Source: Schistocerca nitens
Taxonomy: Eukaryota; Arthropoda; Insecta; Orthoptera; Acrididae
Assembly: GCF_023898315.1 (NCBI RefSeq)
Contig: NC_064614.1
Coordinates: 382,787,348 to 382,851,347, forward strand
DNA length: 64,000 nucleotides
Direction: 5' to 3'
A program made the position numbers and the translations under genes. Position 1 is the stretch's first letter. The number at the start of each line of letters is the position of its first letter. This document shows positions 11,315-21,785 of the stretch, one piece after another. Below the pieces are notes generated by a model. It had not been told where the DNA came from, did not search any database, and saw only the letters and a list, made by a program, of their open reading frames with translations.

Positions 11315-11790
11315 TGCGTTGTAGTGACAAAAGTCATGGGGTAGCGATTTACAAATACGCAGATGGCGGTAGTACCGCGTATACAACGTGTAAAAGGGCA
11401 GTGCATTGACAGAACTGTCATTTGTACTCTGGTGATTCGTGTGTAAAGCTTTCCGACGTGATTCTGACCGCACGTCGGAAATTAATAGACTTCGAACGCG
11501 GTATGGTAACTAGAGCTAGACGCATGGGATGTTCCATTTCGGAAAACGTTAGGGAATTCAGTATTATGAGATTCACAGTGTTAAGGATTTGCCGAGAATA
11601 CCAAATTTCAGCCATTACCTCTCACCACGGACAACGCAGTGACTAACGGCCTTCACTTAACAACCCAGAGCAGCGATGTTTGTGTAGATATGTCAATGCT
11701 AAGAGACAAGCAACACTGCGCGAAATACCAGCGGGGATCAATGTGGGACGACCAAAGTATGCTCTAGGATAGAGCGGTGAAAGCTGTCGT
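11315..11790 (+). mobile_element. Tc1-like 5' fragment (same family as 8241 and 21786)
   Basis: Starts with the inverted-repeat end GTGACAAAAGTCATGGG (about 11317-11340), followed by the family's leader and the start of the transposase N-terminus (helix-turn-helix region DFERGMVTRARRMGCS at 11484-11531). Homology fades near 11790, before any catalytic residue, so it is a 5' fragment with no usable coding sequence. Confidence 0.75.
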
Positions 11791-12598
11791 TAATGTTTTA
11801 GGATTGACTTGAAAGTGACACAGAGACAGGACACTATTTCTCAACATAATCAAAATCTCTGTAAACAACGGTCAGGACGTTCTGCCAGTAGTCCAGTTCC
11901 TCGATAATAGCAGTCCGCTTCTTGGACAGGAGCCATTAAAGAACCACTGTGTGAACGTCCTCTTCATAGGAAAATCTGATATTGCTGCGAATCAGTTCCT
12001 CGACTGTCCAGACATTGCGTCTGTGATCGATCTCGATGACCTTCGTTCGTGATCAGTATCATCCACGTCTGCGCGACCTTCGAGGTTAGATTAGGTTGGT
12101 TAGGTTAGGTTCCAAACTTTTGGCAGCATTTCACTACGGCTGTGGCGCGACATTGAATTTGGCCCATATATCACCAAATTTCACGGTGAACTTGTGTGCC
12201 ATTCAGACGTTTTGCCCACAAGAATCGTAGTGTTGTGTATACTTTAATTCTGCAGTACCTTTCCAGTTGCCACGCCATTTCACTCCCAAACTGTAATGCT
12301 CCTGTTATATGAACTACAGCACCACTGTGTTCCTAGGAGATCCGGCACACATACTCTGTCCTGATACTGCGACGTTCTCGTTGCGTTATAGTTCCAGTGT
12401 TGGACGACAGGAGTAACCTACTTTTTGCAGTCGTTGTGTAATTAATCATTCCTCCCAAAGTCCATTCGTGAGTAGAAAGGTAGGAAAACTAAATGCAGCA
12501 TATAATGAAACACAGCCTTCCAAGCGAAATTCATGGTGACTAGCTGTGGTCATACTAGATGCTGACAAATACAGCAGAAAAACCGCAGTTAAACCTAT
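11791..12598. other. Unassigned interval
   Basis: No coding domain recognised. It contains a short TTAGG-type repeat (12084-12111) and probably the decayed 5' part of the LINE whose readable coding sequence begins near 12600. Confidence 0.35.
12084..12111 (+). repeat. Short TTAGG-like repeat
   Basis: About 28 bp of GGTTAG/TTAGGTT units resembling the arthropod telomeric repeat TTAGG. Far too short and irregular to be a telomere; at most an interstitial trace or chance low-complexity sequence. Confidence 0.5.
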
Positions 12599-12739
12599 AT
12601 GAAAATTTACGAGTCACAGTGCGTAATTATTGGAACGACAAGGAGCACTGTAGGGAGGAACAGTTTAAATTTCTGTGGTTCTTGTATTTCCTCTGTGTAT
12701 AAACTGGATGAAATCCTTTATGGTCTTCAGCTCCAGAAT

Positions 12740-15080
12740 ATTATGTATGTCACAAAATATTTCGGCAATTTTCCTGATTTTCCTGATCATGCCGTTGTAA
12801 CAGGGGGTGACTTCAACTTGCCAAGTACAGACTGGGTGTGTTATACCATCAAAACTGGTGCCAGAGACAGGGAATCGTGTGGATTTGTTCTGCGTGTCTT
12901 GTCCGAAAATTACTGTCAGCAGATAGAGAGCCAACTCGTGAGGGTAACAAATAGTCTTGAACTTATCGAATCAGTTAACATAGAGGAAGGTATCAGTGAT
13001 CATAAGGCTGTGGCAGCATCTATGAACACGGGTTCTACAAGGAATGTTAAGAAACGTAGGAAGATATATTTTCTCAGCAAGGGTGACAGGCTACTAATTT
13101 CAGAATATCTCAGCAGTCAGCATCAAATATTCGTTGAGGAGGACGAAGATGTGGAGAAAAAATGGAAAAAATTCAAAGGCATCGTTCAATATACCCTGTG
13201 TTCAGAGTAAGGTTTTAAGGGATGGTAAACATCCACCATGGTTTAATAGCCGTGTTAGAAAAGCGCTACGCAAACAAAGAGCACTTCATCTCAGATTCAA
13301 GAGAAGTAAAAACCTAGCAGACAAACAACAGCTGAACGAAGCGAAAATGAGCGTAAGGAGAGCAATGATAGAAGCGTTCAATGATTTTCAAAGTAAGACG
13401 TTGTCAACCAACTTGAGTGAAAACCCCAAGAGATTTTGGTCGTATGTAAAATCAGCAATTGGATCAAAATAATCTATTCATTCTCTCAGCGACCACAGCG
13501 GCACCGAAACGGAAGATAACAGGGAGAAGGCCGAAATACTGAATTCGGTTCTCCGAAGCCGTTTACCGCGGAAGATCGTAACACTGTCCCTCCTTTAAAT
13601 CGTCGTACGAACATCTAAATGGCAGATATTGTACGAACATCGAAATGGCAGATATTGAGAAAACCTATAGCGGAACTGAAAAGTAGCTACCACCGTTTAG
13701 TAGTGGCAAGGCGTCAGGACCAGAAGAAATGCCTATGAGATTTTATAATGATTATGCGAAATAACTTGCTCTCCTTCTAGCATTAATTTGTCGTAGATCG
13801 CTTGAGCACTGAAAGGTACCTAATGACTGAAAAAAGCGCATGTCATTCCCATTTTTAAGAGAGGCCTTAAGACAGATCCACAAAATTATAGACCCATATC
13901 GTTGACGTCAATCTATTGTAGAATTGTGGAACACGTTTTATGCTCGAGAATTATGACGTTTTTGGAAAATGAGCATCTCCTCTATAGAAATCGACATGGA
14001 TTCCGCAAACAGAGACCCTGCGAAACTCAGCTCGCTCTGTTCCTCCGTGAGATCCACAGCGCAGTGGACAACGGCGCTCAGGTTGATGCCGTGTTCCTTG
14101 ATTTCAGTGAGGCATTTGACACCGTCCCGCATTGCCGTTTAACGAAAAAAATACGAGCTTACGGAGTATCGGAGCAGACCTGAGATTGCATTCAAGACTT
14201 TGCTCTTAACGGAACTAAATCGACAGATGTAATGGTAATATCCGGACTACGACAGGGAAGTGTGAGAGGACCGTTGCTGTTTACAGTAAATACAAATGAT
14301 CTGGTAAAAAGCGCCGGATGCTCTTTATTTGCAGATGGTGCAGTTGTTTATACCAAAGTAGCAACACCAGAAGACAGTAAGAATTTTCAGAAAGATCTGC
14401 AGAGAACTGATGAATGGTGCAGGCCCTGGCAGTTGACCCTGAACGTAAATAAATGTAACGTATTGCGCATACATAGGAAAAGAAATCCACTAATGTACAG
14501 CTACACTACTGACGACAAACAGGACACTACTGGAGACAGCGTCTACCGTAAAACATCTAGGCGTAACCATCCAGATCGACCTTAAGCGGAATGACTATTT
14601 AAACAGATAGTGGGAAAAGCAGACGCCAGACTCAGATTCATCGGAGAATCTTAAGGAAGTATAACTCATCCACGAAAGAAATGGCTTATATGGCGCTTGT
14701 TCAACCGATTCTTGAGTATTGTTCATCCATTTGGGATCCCTATCAGATAGAGCTGATAGTGGAGATAGAGAAGATCCAACGAAGAACGGCGCGTTTCGTC
14801 ACAGGTTCGTTTAGCTGGCGAGAGAGCGTTACGGAGATGCTAAACAAACTCCACTGGTAGACGTTACAAGAGGGGCGTTGTGCATCACGGAGAAATTCTC
14901 TATTGAAATTTCGGGACGGCACGTTTCAGGAGGAGACGGACAGCATATTACTTCCCCCCACATACACCTCGCATACTGACCACGAGGAGAAAATTCGAGA
15001 AATTGGAGCCAATACAGAGGCTTACCGAACATGATTCTTCCCATGCAATTTTCGTGAGTGGAACAGGGAGGGATCAGGTA
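12740..15080 (+). pseudogene. CR1-like ORF2: endonuclease C-terminus and reverse transcriptase, broken
   Basis: Readable pieces: endonuclease VTGGDFNLPSTDW and GISDHKAV (12797-13010), linker PPWFNSRVRKALRKQRALH and FWSYVKSAIG (to 13472), RT FRKQRPCETQLAL, AVFLDFSEAFDTVPH and LRQGSVRGPLLF, and the active-site box. That box reads FADGAVVY instead of FADDAVVY (14334-14350), losing the second catalytic Asp. The C-terminal part (RRTARFV, then LNKLHW) reads to about 14860 and beyond in shifted frames. A 26-bp tandem duplication at 13605-13656 shifts the frame, and further stops and shifts separate the segments. Inactive. Confidence 0.88.
13605..13656 (+). repeat. 26-bp tandem duplication inside the LINE
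   Basis: Two adjacent 26-bp units starting GTACGAACATC, with one difference (T or G at position 12). The unit length is not a multiple of three, so the duplication adds a frameshift to the LINE linker. Confidence 0.85.
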
Positions 15081-15149
15081 GTGGTACCGAAGTACCCTCC
15101 GCCACACACCATTAGGTGGCTTGCGGAGTATGATGTAGATGTAGATGTA

Positions 15150-15904
15150 CCTATCTTCCCAGGTTGAAGGGAAGTCTTCAGATGCACGCTAGTCAAAGGA
15201 GTTTTTTCTCAAGAATTGGCAAGACAACAAATCCATTAGTTTGTAGAACTGAGAGGGCTACAGAAAGATCACCTTAAACTGCTCAATTTGCACGATTGTA
15301 ACTGCCAAGATTTTCCGCTTTGCACACTTACATACGGACCTGCACAACTGAAAGGTAACAACCCTATTCCACAGTTAGATTAAATAGGAAGACACCAGTC
15401 AGATTCTGTGTCTGTTTCAGTAATTGCCAGGTCTTGCCAACAGACAATTCTCTACATAGTAGCAGCCCAGGTATCTTTATTCACATTTTGTGGTCTTCTT
15501 CGGACGAATTTGTTAATTTTGTGAAAACACGTTTTCAACATTCTATTTGCCCAGTACCATTTTATTCCCTTGGACCCCAGTTTTTTTTTCTTCCTATGAA
15601 ATTACACTTCCGTAGTTTTTTTGTTGATATTAGTCTGCAGCCCGGTTTGTTTATCTTTCAGTTTCTTGCGTATGTCAGTTTTATTTTTCAAATATTCTGT
15701 TCTAATTTAAAGTTCCTTCTTATCTTCCTTGATTTCCATCAGCCATTTAATGTTTCTGTTATAGTTCCATAATTATTCTCCTGATGATGCAATTTTCTGG
15801 TATCCTGATTAGATATACCAAGAATGAAATTAGTCTCTTCCTAATCGTTCTCGTAACCAGTTCCATTTCATAATAGGCTACTTCGTTAGTAGGTAGTCTC
15901 CAGT
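15150..15904. other. Unassigned interval
   Basis: AT-rich sequence between the LINE tail and the first SINE. No conserved domain, RNA gene or repeat recognised; the longest open frames here (about 112 codons or less) show no motif. Confidence 0.4.
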
Positions 15905-15915
15905 GTCGTTCGTGG

Positions 15916-16120
15916 TTCAAAAAATGGTTCAAATGGCTCTGAGCACTATGGGACTCAACTTCTGAGGTCATTAGTCCCCTAGAACTTAGAACTAGTTAAA
16001 CCTAACTAACCTAAGGACATCACAAACATCCATGCCCGAGGCAGGATTCGAACCTGCGACCGTAGCGGTCCTGCGGTTCCAGACTGCAGCGCCTTTAACC
16101 GCACGGCCACTTCGGCCGGC
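15916..16120 (-). mobile_element. tRNA-derived SINE (CGGCCG-head family)
   Basis: Reads on the minus strand: head GCCGGCCGAAGTGGCCGTGC, tRNA-like box A (GTGGCCGTGCGG), box B (GGTTCGAATCC, 16045-16055), then a body ending in GAACCATTTTTT. Flanked by GTCGTTCGTGG at 15905-15915 and GTCGTTCGTTCGTGG at 16121-16135, a target duplication whose right copy gained one TTCG. Related copies are at 16753 and 37332. Non-coding; would use LINE enzymes to move. Confidence 0.92.
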
Positions 16121-16299
16121 GTCGTTCGTTCGTGGTAATTTTAGTTTATGCACATTCTGATTCTTCCTCTTTCTATATTGACTTGTCTGTCTATTTCGCA
16201 GTGTCAGCTCTTTTGAAAATTGTTTCATTTGCATATGTTATTTCTGGTTGTTTAACTGTTTTGTAGCGTCATATTTTTTGTCTATTGAGACGAATTTTT

Positions 16300-17890
16300 T
16301 CTACCCTTTTTTTGGCAATGGTATATTCATTAATGGATAATGTAGATGGAGTTTCCCTCTGGTGTTGTGCTTGTGATTATCTCTATTGCTTTCAAACTTA
16401 GAAGGGTTGTTGATAACAAATTTCCTGACTGGATAAACGTACTGTGAGTCTGTGCTTAATAGTCCCAACTGCTTAAAGAGATACCTGCAAGATGTACGTG
16501 CGTGAACGTCACACATGATTGTAATTGTTTTCTTGTTTGCAATGAATACTTCTTGCGTAAATGAGGAGTTACCCCAGGATACTGTCTCATAAGATGTCAC
16601 TGAATGATAATATGCAAAAATGTTAACTTACTGCCTTCTGTATCCCCAATGTTGGCAATTACTCCTATGGCAAACGTTTTAGCAGGTCTGCTGTATAGTT
16701 TTTCCAGTTCAAGTTCTCATCAAAAAGTGCACCTAAGAACTTACAGTTTTCTAAATGGCTCTGAGCACTATGGGACTCAACATCTTAGGTCATAAGTCCC
16801 CTAGAACTTAGAACTACTTAAACCTAACTAACCTAAGGACATCACACACACCCATGCCCGAGGCAGGATTCGAACCTTCGACCGTACCAGTCCCGCGGTT
16901 CCGGACTGCAGCGCCAGAACCGCACGGCCACCGCGGCCGGCTACAGTTTTCTACCCAGTTTATTATTCCGTATATGTGTACTAGGTTAACAGAAGCTCGG
17001 ATATTTCTGCCAGTACAAAACTGGATAAATTGTGTCATTTTCAAAGTTTAAAGCTACTCTATTTGTACAAAACCATTCACTAACTTCCACACTACTTATT
17101 TGTTCGGCTTCACAACCAATAATGCTTATATCACCTGCAAAGAGGACTAATAATTCCTAGTGATTCGAAAAAGCTGCATGTTATTAACGTAAAGTAATAA
17201 CAGTAGTTCACCATCGATCGATTCCCATTGTAATTTCTCCTCACGCATATGGAGTGGCGTTTGTCTTTGTAGTTTTCGAACAGCCAAGGGTAACATTCTG
17301 TATTCTTTTCCTAAAAAGCTTTTAATTTTTAGAGTCATGGTGATCTTCCCAATTTCACCTAGGGATATAAGCTTAATTTTTATTTCACTAAATGTCCCCT
17401 GTATTGCTTCTTCCGTGTACTGTTTTGCTTTTCCTTCTGAACTGTTTGCAGCAATTTTCTCTCCTGTTTTTAAAAAGCGAATAAAAAAAATATTTGCTTT
17501 ACAGAAACTGTCTTTCACAACGATTCCGTTCTCTTTCATAGAAATAACATCATCTGTCGTCGTCATTCTTTTAACAATATTCCATATTGATCTGATTTCA
17601 TTGTCTTGTCTATCAGTTTCAGATAAAATGTGAATAGGCCTACACCTAGATTTCTTACTTTTCTTAATATGTTACAGTCCAGTTTATAGCTTGAAAGGTT
17701 ATATGGATTATTATTTGTTCTGGCTGTTTTGCGCACATTCTTCTTTTCGTTGTGATGAGACTGTGATACCTGTACTGATCCAAAGTTTCCTTACTGGCTT
17801 CATTTATTTTAGGAAAAGTACTTCCAAAAATGGATACAAACTCATCAAGAAATATGTTGAATTTGTAGCTTGTATATCCATAATTTTGTA
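16300..17890 (-). pseudogene. LINE reverse transcriptase remnant
   Basis: Fragments in order on the minus strand: linker SSYKLDCNILRKVRNLG (about 17700-17640) and KANIFFIRFLKTGEK (17500), an LLLLYVNNMQLF segment equivalent to the conserved LLFLLYVND motif (about 17205-17165), WKNYTADLLKRL-like sequence around the SINE, then WGNSSFTQEVFIANKKTI and FVINNPSKFESN (16580-16390), the usual RT C-terminal region. The FADD box is not preserved. Several frameshifts and stops; non-functional. Confidence 0.7.
16753..16941 (-). mobile_element. tRNA-derived SINE inserted in LINE remnant
   Basis: Same family and orientation as the copy at 15916, with head GCCGGCCGCGGTGGCCGTGC and a box B-like GGTTCGAATCC. 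The flanking repeats TACAGTTTTCT at 16742-16752 and 16942-16952 are a perfect 11-bp target duplication. It interrupts the LINE reverse-transcriptase remnant. Confidence 0.95.
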
Positions 17891-18138
17891 ATTAATGAGC
17901 CTCGCTGTTTTCTTAGTGTGTTTCTGAACTGTACATAGATGCAAGTTACGTAATACGACTAACTATGCATCGTAATCTGCCAATCCTTTTACAACAGGAT
18001 ATACATGCGCCTGTTTAATTTCGCTGCCGTATCTGTCACTTTAAATCTCTCAGTTCTCGTGAAACATATAAATTTCTTTTCCACGTCCGTAGCTGAGTTG
18101 TCAGTTTGTCTCGTTGCAGTGAAGGAAAGGCGGCTTCG

Positions 18139-18376
18139 GTTGATGATGATGATGTCTGGTTTGTGGGGCGCTCAACTGCGCGGTTATCAGCGCCCGTACA
18201 AATTCCCAACCTTTGTTCAGTCCAATCACACCACTTACATGAATAATGATAAAATGACGAGAACATCACAAACACCCAGTCATCTCGAGGTAGGTGAAAA
18301 TCCCTAACCCCGCTGCGAATCGAACCCGGGACGCTACGCCCGGGAAGCGAAGGCGCTACCGCGAGACCACGAGTGG
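18139..18376 (-). mobile_element. tRNA-derived SINE with CAT-repeat tail
   Basis: On the minus strand it begins CCACTCGTGGTCTCGCGGTA, has a tRNA-like box B (GGGTTCGATTC) and a body with GATGACTGGGTGTTTGTGAT, and ends in (CAT)n / (ATC)n at 18140-18153. The 7-bp GGCTTCG at 18132-18138 and 18383-18389 may be the remains of a target duplication. Non-coding. Confidence 0.85.
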
Positions 18377-18539
18377 ATGACTGGCTTCGACTTGCATAAG
18401 TGGTAATGAGACCGGAATGAAGAGGAGAGTTCAGTGTCGCGACACCAGCTGAAGCAGGTGATACGTGAGCCCTGTGAACCTGATCGCTTAGCCTACATTT
18501 GCCTTTTCCTTCCAGTTGGACCATCTTCTGTATATTTAA

Positions 18540-19190
18540 AAATAAAGGGTGATGAAGTGTCTACGAAATTCTGTGCTTGAGAAAGACTGTTCCTCACTTG
18601 AGCTTTTAGTTTCTTTTCCGTAATAATTATGAATATAACCGTTAATGTTCTCAAAATACCTTATATGGATGCTTCTGCAAACCTGTCGTCTGGGCTAACA
18701 AGAGTAAATTTTACCATGACTGTGTGATTTTGAATATACATCTCACACAGAGATTTGACCTGGTTGTCGCTTAAGCTACCACCTAATTTTTATTGTGCAG
18801 GTATGAATATGACCACAGAAACTGACAGCTCAGCTTGAGTAACGCGCCTGAATTTACAAAATATCAAATATAGTTATATGATGGCAGACGTGATGAGTCA
18901 TTTGTCATAACAGCTAAACTTTTTATGTTACCGGATGTACGGACTGTTGATAAACACATAAATCGTTTTTAATGGTACCCATATACTCAATAACAGTAAA
19001 TGGAACAAATCTTATAAAATTTAACGAACCTATTATCCAGCCTTAAGTGCCACATCTCTTTCTAGAGCAGGCTTAACAGGTAAGGTAAAATAAGTTCAGT
19101 CAATAACTGTACGATTCGTTACGGGATTGTTCATTCTCAGCTATATCGTCAAAACCTATAGTGAAAGGTTGTGAATCGTGAAATGTATCC
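18540..19190. other. Unassigned interval
   Basis: AT-rich sequence without recognisable coding motif, RNA gene or repeat. Confidence 0.4.
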
Positions 19191-19194
19191 TTCT

Positions 19195-19450
19195 TAAAAT
19201 TTAAATGAAGTAAATGGAAGGTAGATTAAGAGATTTAAGTCTAATGGTGACGAGGTCATTCGAAACGGAAGACGAGGTAGGATAGAACAAGGATGGGGAG
19301 AGAAAACGATCGTTTCCTTTTCAACGAAACTATACCAGTGTCTACTATTATCGATTTAGGTGCGCCACGGAAAGCCTAAATGTGAATGGTCGGATGACTA
19401 TTTGAACTTCACTTCTCCCGGCAATGCTGTAACCACTGCGCCACTTTCTC
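19195..19450 (-). mobile_element. tRNA-derived SINE, diverged
   Basis: Minus-strand sequence begins near 19450 with GAGAAAGTGGCGCAGTGGTT (box A) and contains a decayed box B (AAGTTCAAATAG) and a body with TTTAGGCTTTCCGTGG and CTCCCCATCCTTG. It resembles the better-preserved SINE at 50873-51105. No target duplication recognised; an old copy. Confidence 0.75.
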
Positions 19451-20015
19451 GGTTAAATTTCAAAACGGCCAAGTTCCGAGAGACGTGTTTCTACCCCTAT
19501 TACGTAGAACAGAAGTATTACGTAATAACCTAGATGACAAAATTAATGCATTAAGGACGCACAGAAATGAATAGGCATTCAGTCATCCCATACAGAATGT
19601 GAGAGGAAGTAAAATGGGGACTAACAATATCCTACCGTATCTATCACGCGACGTATGCTGCAAGGAACCTTCCGGAGAATATATACAACTGTAGACAGAC
19701 ATGTAACACTCAAAAGATAAAATACGACCTTACTAATGAATTTAAACGCCAAAGCAGAATTTCTGAAAGACGGTGCGCTCGCCTTGAAAAAGTATCTGGG
19801 GCCATAATTCATATTGGTTTTGATTTATATCACTTTCATACTTACAAGACCATGAATAATGTTAGAGAAATATAGTTTCAAACGAAAACTAGGAGTGCTC
19901 TTTAGTTCCTAAATCAGTTCTCCTAATCCATCCAAAATGCATCGAATGAAGGAAAAACGTTGAATTGAATAAGTAAATAAAAAAATGAAATAATCGTATT
20001 TTATTATTGACCGAG
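19451..20015. other. Unassigned interval
   Basis: No domain, RNA gene or repeat recognised. Small open frames such as 19621-19812 (minus) have no detectable motif. Confidence 0.4.
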
Positions 20016-20019
20016 AGAG

Positions 20020-20250
20020 CCCATCTGAGGTTGTTCAGCGCCTGGTGCAAGTCTTCCTATTTTACACCACTTCGGCGACTAGCGTGTCGATGAAGATGAG
20101 ATGAAATGATGAAAACAAAGTATATACCCAGTTTCCGAGCGAAGAAAATCTACGATCTGGTCGGGTATCGAATCCGGGATACTGCAATATAGAGACAGCG
20201 ACGCTGAGCACTTGACCACGACCTGCGAACGTTCTACAAACAATAACTGT
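20020..20250 (-). mobile_element. tRNA-derived SINE, diverged
   Basis: On the minus strand: GCAGGTCGTGGTCAAGTGCT (box A region), GGATTCGATACCC (box B), then AGATTTTCTTCGCTCGG, CTCATCTTCATCGACACGC and GACTTGCACCAGGCGC in the body. The tRNA-like head and conserved order mark a separate SINE family. No target duplication identified. Confidence 0.75.
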
Positions 20251-20278
20251 TGTTGAACACAATCAAGCAAGCTACACC

Positions 20279-21655
20279 GTTGAGCCAAAAAATTATTACC
20301 ACTGCCCACTGCGAGATCGAATTTCATCTGCTAGAGTTGGGGACACGACGTGGAAGGGAATTACGACGGCAAAGAAGATTGTATGGGAAATACATTGATA
20401 AAAGCGACTTTCACAAAGAGCAGATTCTTATGGCCCCGAGCCTGGGAAGGAGGATCTCGGAAGAGAGGAAGTTGGTCAACTGCTAATGTGCTGCTGTCGT
20501 CAACATCTATGGAATCCGGTTGAAGGTTGATGAAACACCGATTATGCGCCATGATCTTTGACTTCCATGCTTCATCACAGGACGTGGATCTGTAAGGCAG
20601 GATAGGGGGCAACATGTAGCAGATCTGACTACGGAATACAATGCGGTTGCAGACACATGTGTTTCGGAGCACAGTGTTGGATATGTGGCTCCGTAGTAGA
20701 CAGGTCCTATGTGTTTCCGTGTTGATCGAAAGGCATCGTCAATTAGGATTTCAGGGGCCATGGGACCATTTAATTTGGGTCGTGGTTCAATGAAAACATG
20801 TCGCCTGTTGTGATGAATCACGTTTCTTGTTAAACCAGGTATATGGTCGCGTCTGAATACACCTCCAATATTATGTTAGAGATATTCACTTAGGGTATCA
20901 TGCGACCTCCTGTAGTAATCTAAGGCACCACTACAGCTGTGGGCCACATGAACATTATGGCGGCCATCTGTATCCCGTCACGATTGATTTCTTCCTCGAC
21001 AGTCATGGCATTTTCCAGCAGGATAGCTGTCCATGGTTTCATGAAAATGATAATAAAATCACATTGATGTCTTTGCCACCAAATTAGCCTGCTCTGAACC
21101 TTATAGAACACATGCAAGACGCTATCGAGCGCCAGCTCCGCACCGAAATAACGCCGGCCCTTAATTTACGCGGGCAACGGGCTTGCCACAGTGGATACAC
21201 CGGTTCCCGTGAGATCACCGAAGTTAAGCGCTGTCGGGCGTGGCCGGCACTTGGATGGGTGACCATCCAGCTGCCATGCGCTGTTGCCATTTTTCGGGGT
21301 GCACTCAACCTCGTGATGCCAATTGAGGAGCTACTCGACCGAATACTAGCGGCTCCGGTCAAAGAAAACCGTCATAACGACCGGGAGAGCGGTGTGCTGA
21401 CCACACGCCCTCCTATCCGCATCCTCAGCTGAGGATGATACAGCGGTCTGATGGTCCCGATGGGCCACTTGTAGCCTGAAGACGGAGTGCTTTTAATTTA
21501 CGCGAACTGCGGTAAATGTGCGTAGGCAGCTGGTGCCACATACCGCCGGAAAACTACCAACGACTTGTATCCGTGTCACGCAGAATCGCCGCTCTATAGA
21601 GTTCTAAAAGTGGACGAACACGCTATTAAGCAGATGGTCATAATATTTTGGCTCA
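20279..21655 (+). mobile_element. Tc1-like transposon remnant (third family)
   Basis: The ends match as imperfect inverted repeats: TGAGCCAAAAAATTATTACC at about 20279 and GTCATAATATTTTGGCTCA at about 21637-21655. The transposase between them is full of stops, but the catalytic neighbourhood is readable: CDESRF near 20815 (first Asp), FQQDSCP near 21020 (second Asp) and LIEHMQDAIE near 21108 (third residue, Glu kept). A 5S-derived SINE (21173-21492) sits just after the last motif. A related 3' fragment lies at 35449-35875. Confidence 0.8.
21173..21492 (+). mobile_element. 5S-rRNA-derived SINE (SINE3 type)
   Basis: The first 120 bp or so resemble 5S rRNA, with GATCACCGAAGTTAAGCGCT (21212-21231), GTCGGGCGTGGCCGGCACTT and GGATGGGTGACC covering the internal Pol III promoter region (box A, intermediate element, box C). 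A non-5S body follows (CGACCGGGAGAGCGGTG, CCTGAAGACGGAGTGC). Flanked by a perfect 12-bp duplication, TTAATTTACGCG, at 21161-21172 and 21493-21504, inside a Tc1-like remnant. Not a functional 5S gene: the 3' part of 5S is replaced. Confidence 0.93.
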
Positions 21656-21785
21656 TCGGTGTAGGTCTTTAATGTCCCGTCGACGACAAGGTTATTACAA
21701 ACTTAGTAGGAGCTAATAGCGTGGTAGGATGGGAAAGGAAATCGACTATACCCTTATTATGAAGAAATTCTGGCATTCGCGAGAA

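Larger units (their letters stand above)
12599..15149 (+). mobile_element. CR1-like LINE, 5' truncated, with TGTAGA tail
   Basis: Plus-strand non-LTR retrotransposon covering the end of the endonuclease, the linker and the reverse transcriptase, ending in a short (GATGTA)n tail at about 15132-15149. Tandem-repeat tails in place of poly(A) are typical of CR1/L2-type LINEs. The element at 58185-60322 has the same tail and similar RT, so both probably belong to one family group. ORF1 and the endonuclease N-terminus are missing. Confidence 0.85.
16136..18060 (-). mobile_element. CR1/Jockey-type LINE remnant
   Basis: Minus-strand non-LTR remnant. The linker (about 17890-17340), RT core (about 17300-17150) and RT C-terminal part (17000-16300) are in the right order. 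A SINE (16753-16941) is inserted within the RT, and LINE homology continues on both sides. No endonuclease or ORF1 is readable, and its 5' end is lost in the 17.9-18.1 kb region. Confidence 0.7.

Noticed and set aside
12084-12111. Telomere or telomere fusion
   Set aside because: Under 30 bp and irregular; similar TTAGGTTAG strings occur in the bodies of the SINEs.
18005-18307. 100-codon ORF as a gene
   Set aside because: Two-thirds of it lies in the antisense strand of a tRNA-derived SINE.
21180-21300. Functional 5S rRNA gene
   Set aside because: Only the promoter part of 5S is kept; the 3' part is replaced and the copy has a retroposition-type duplication.
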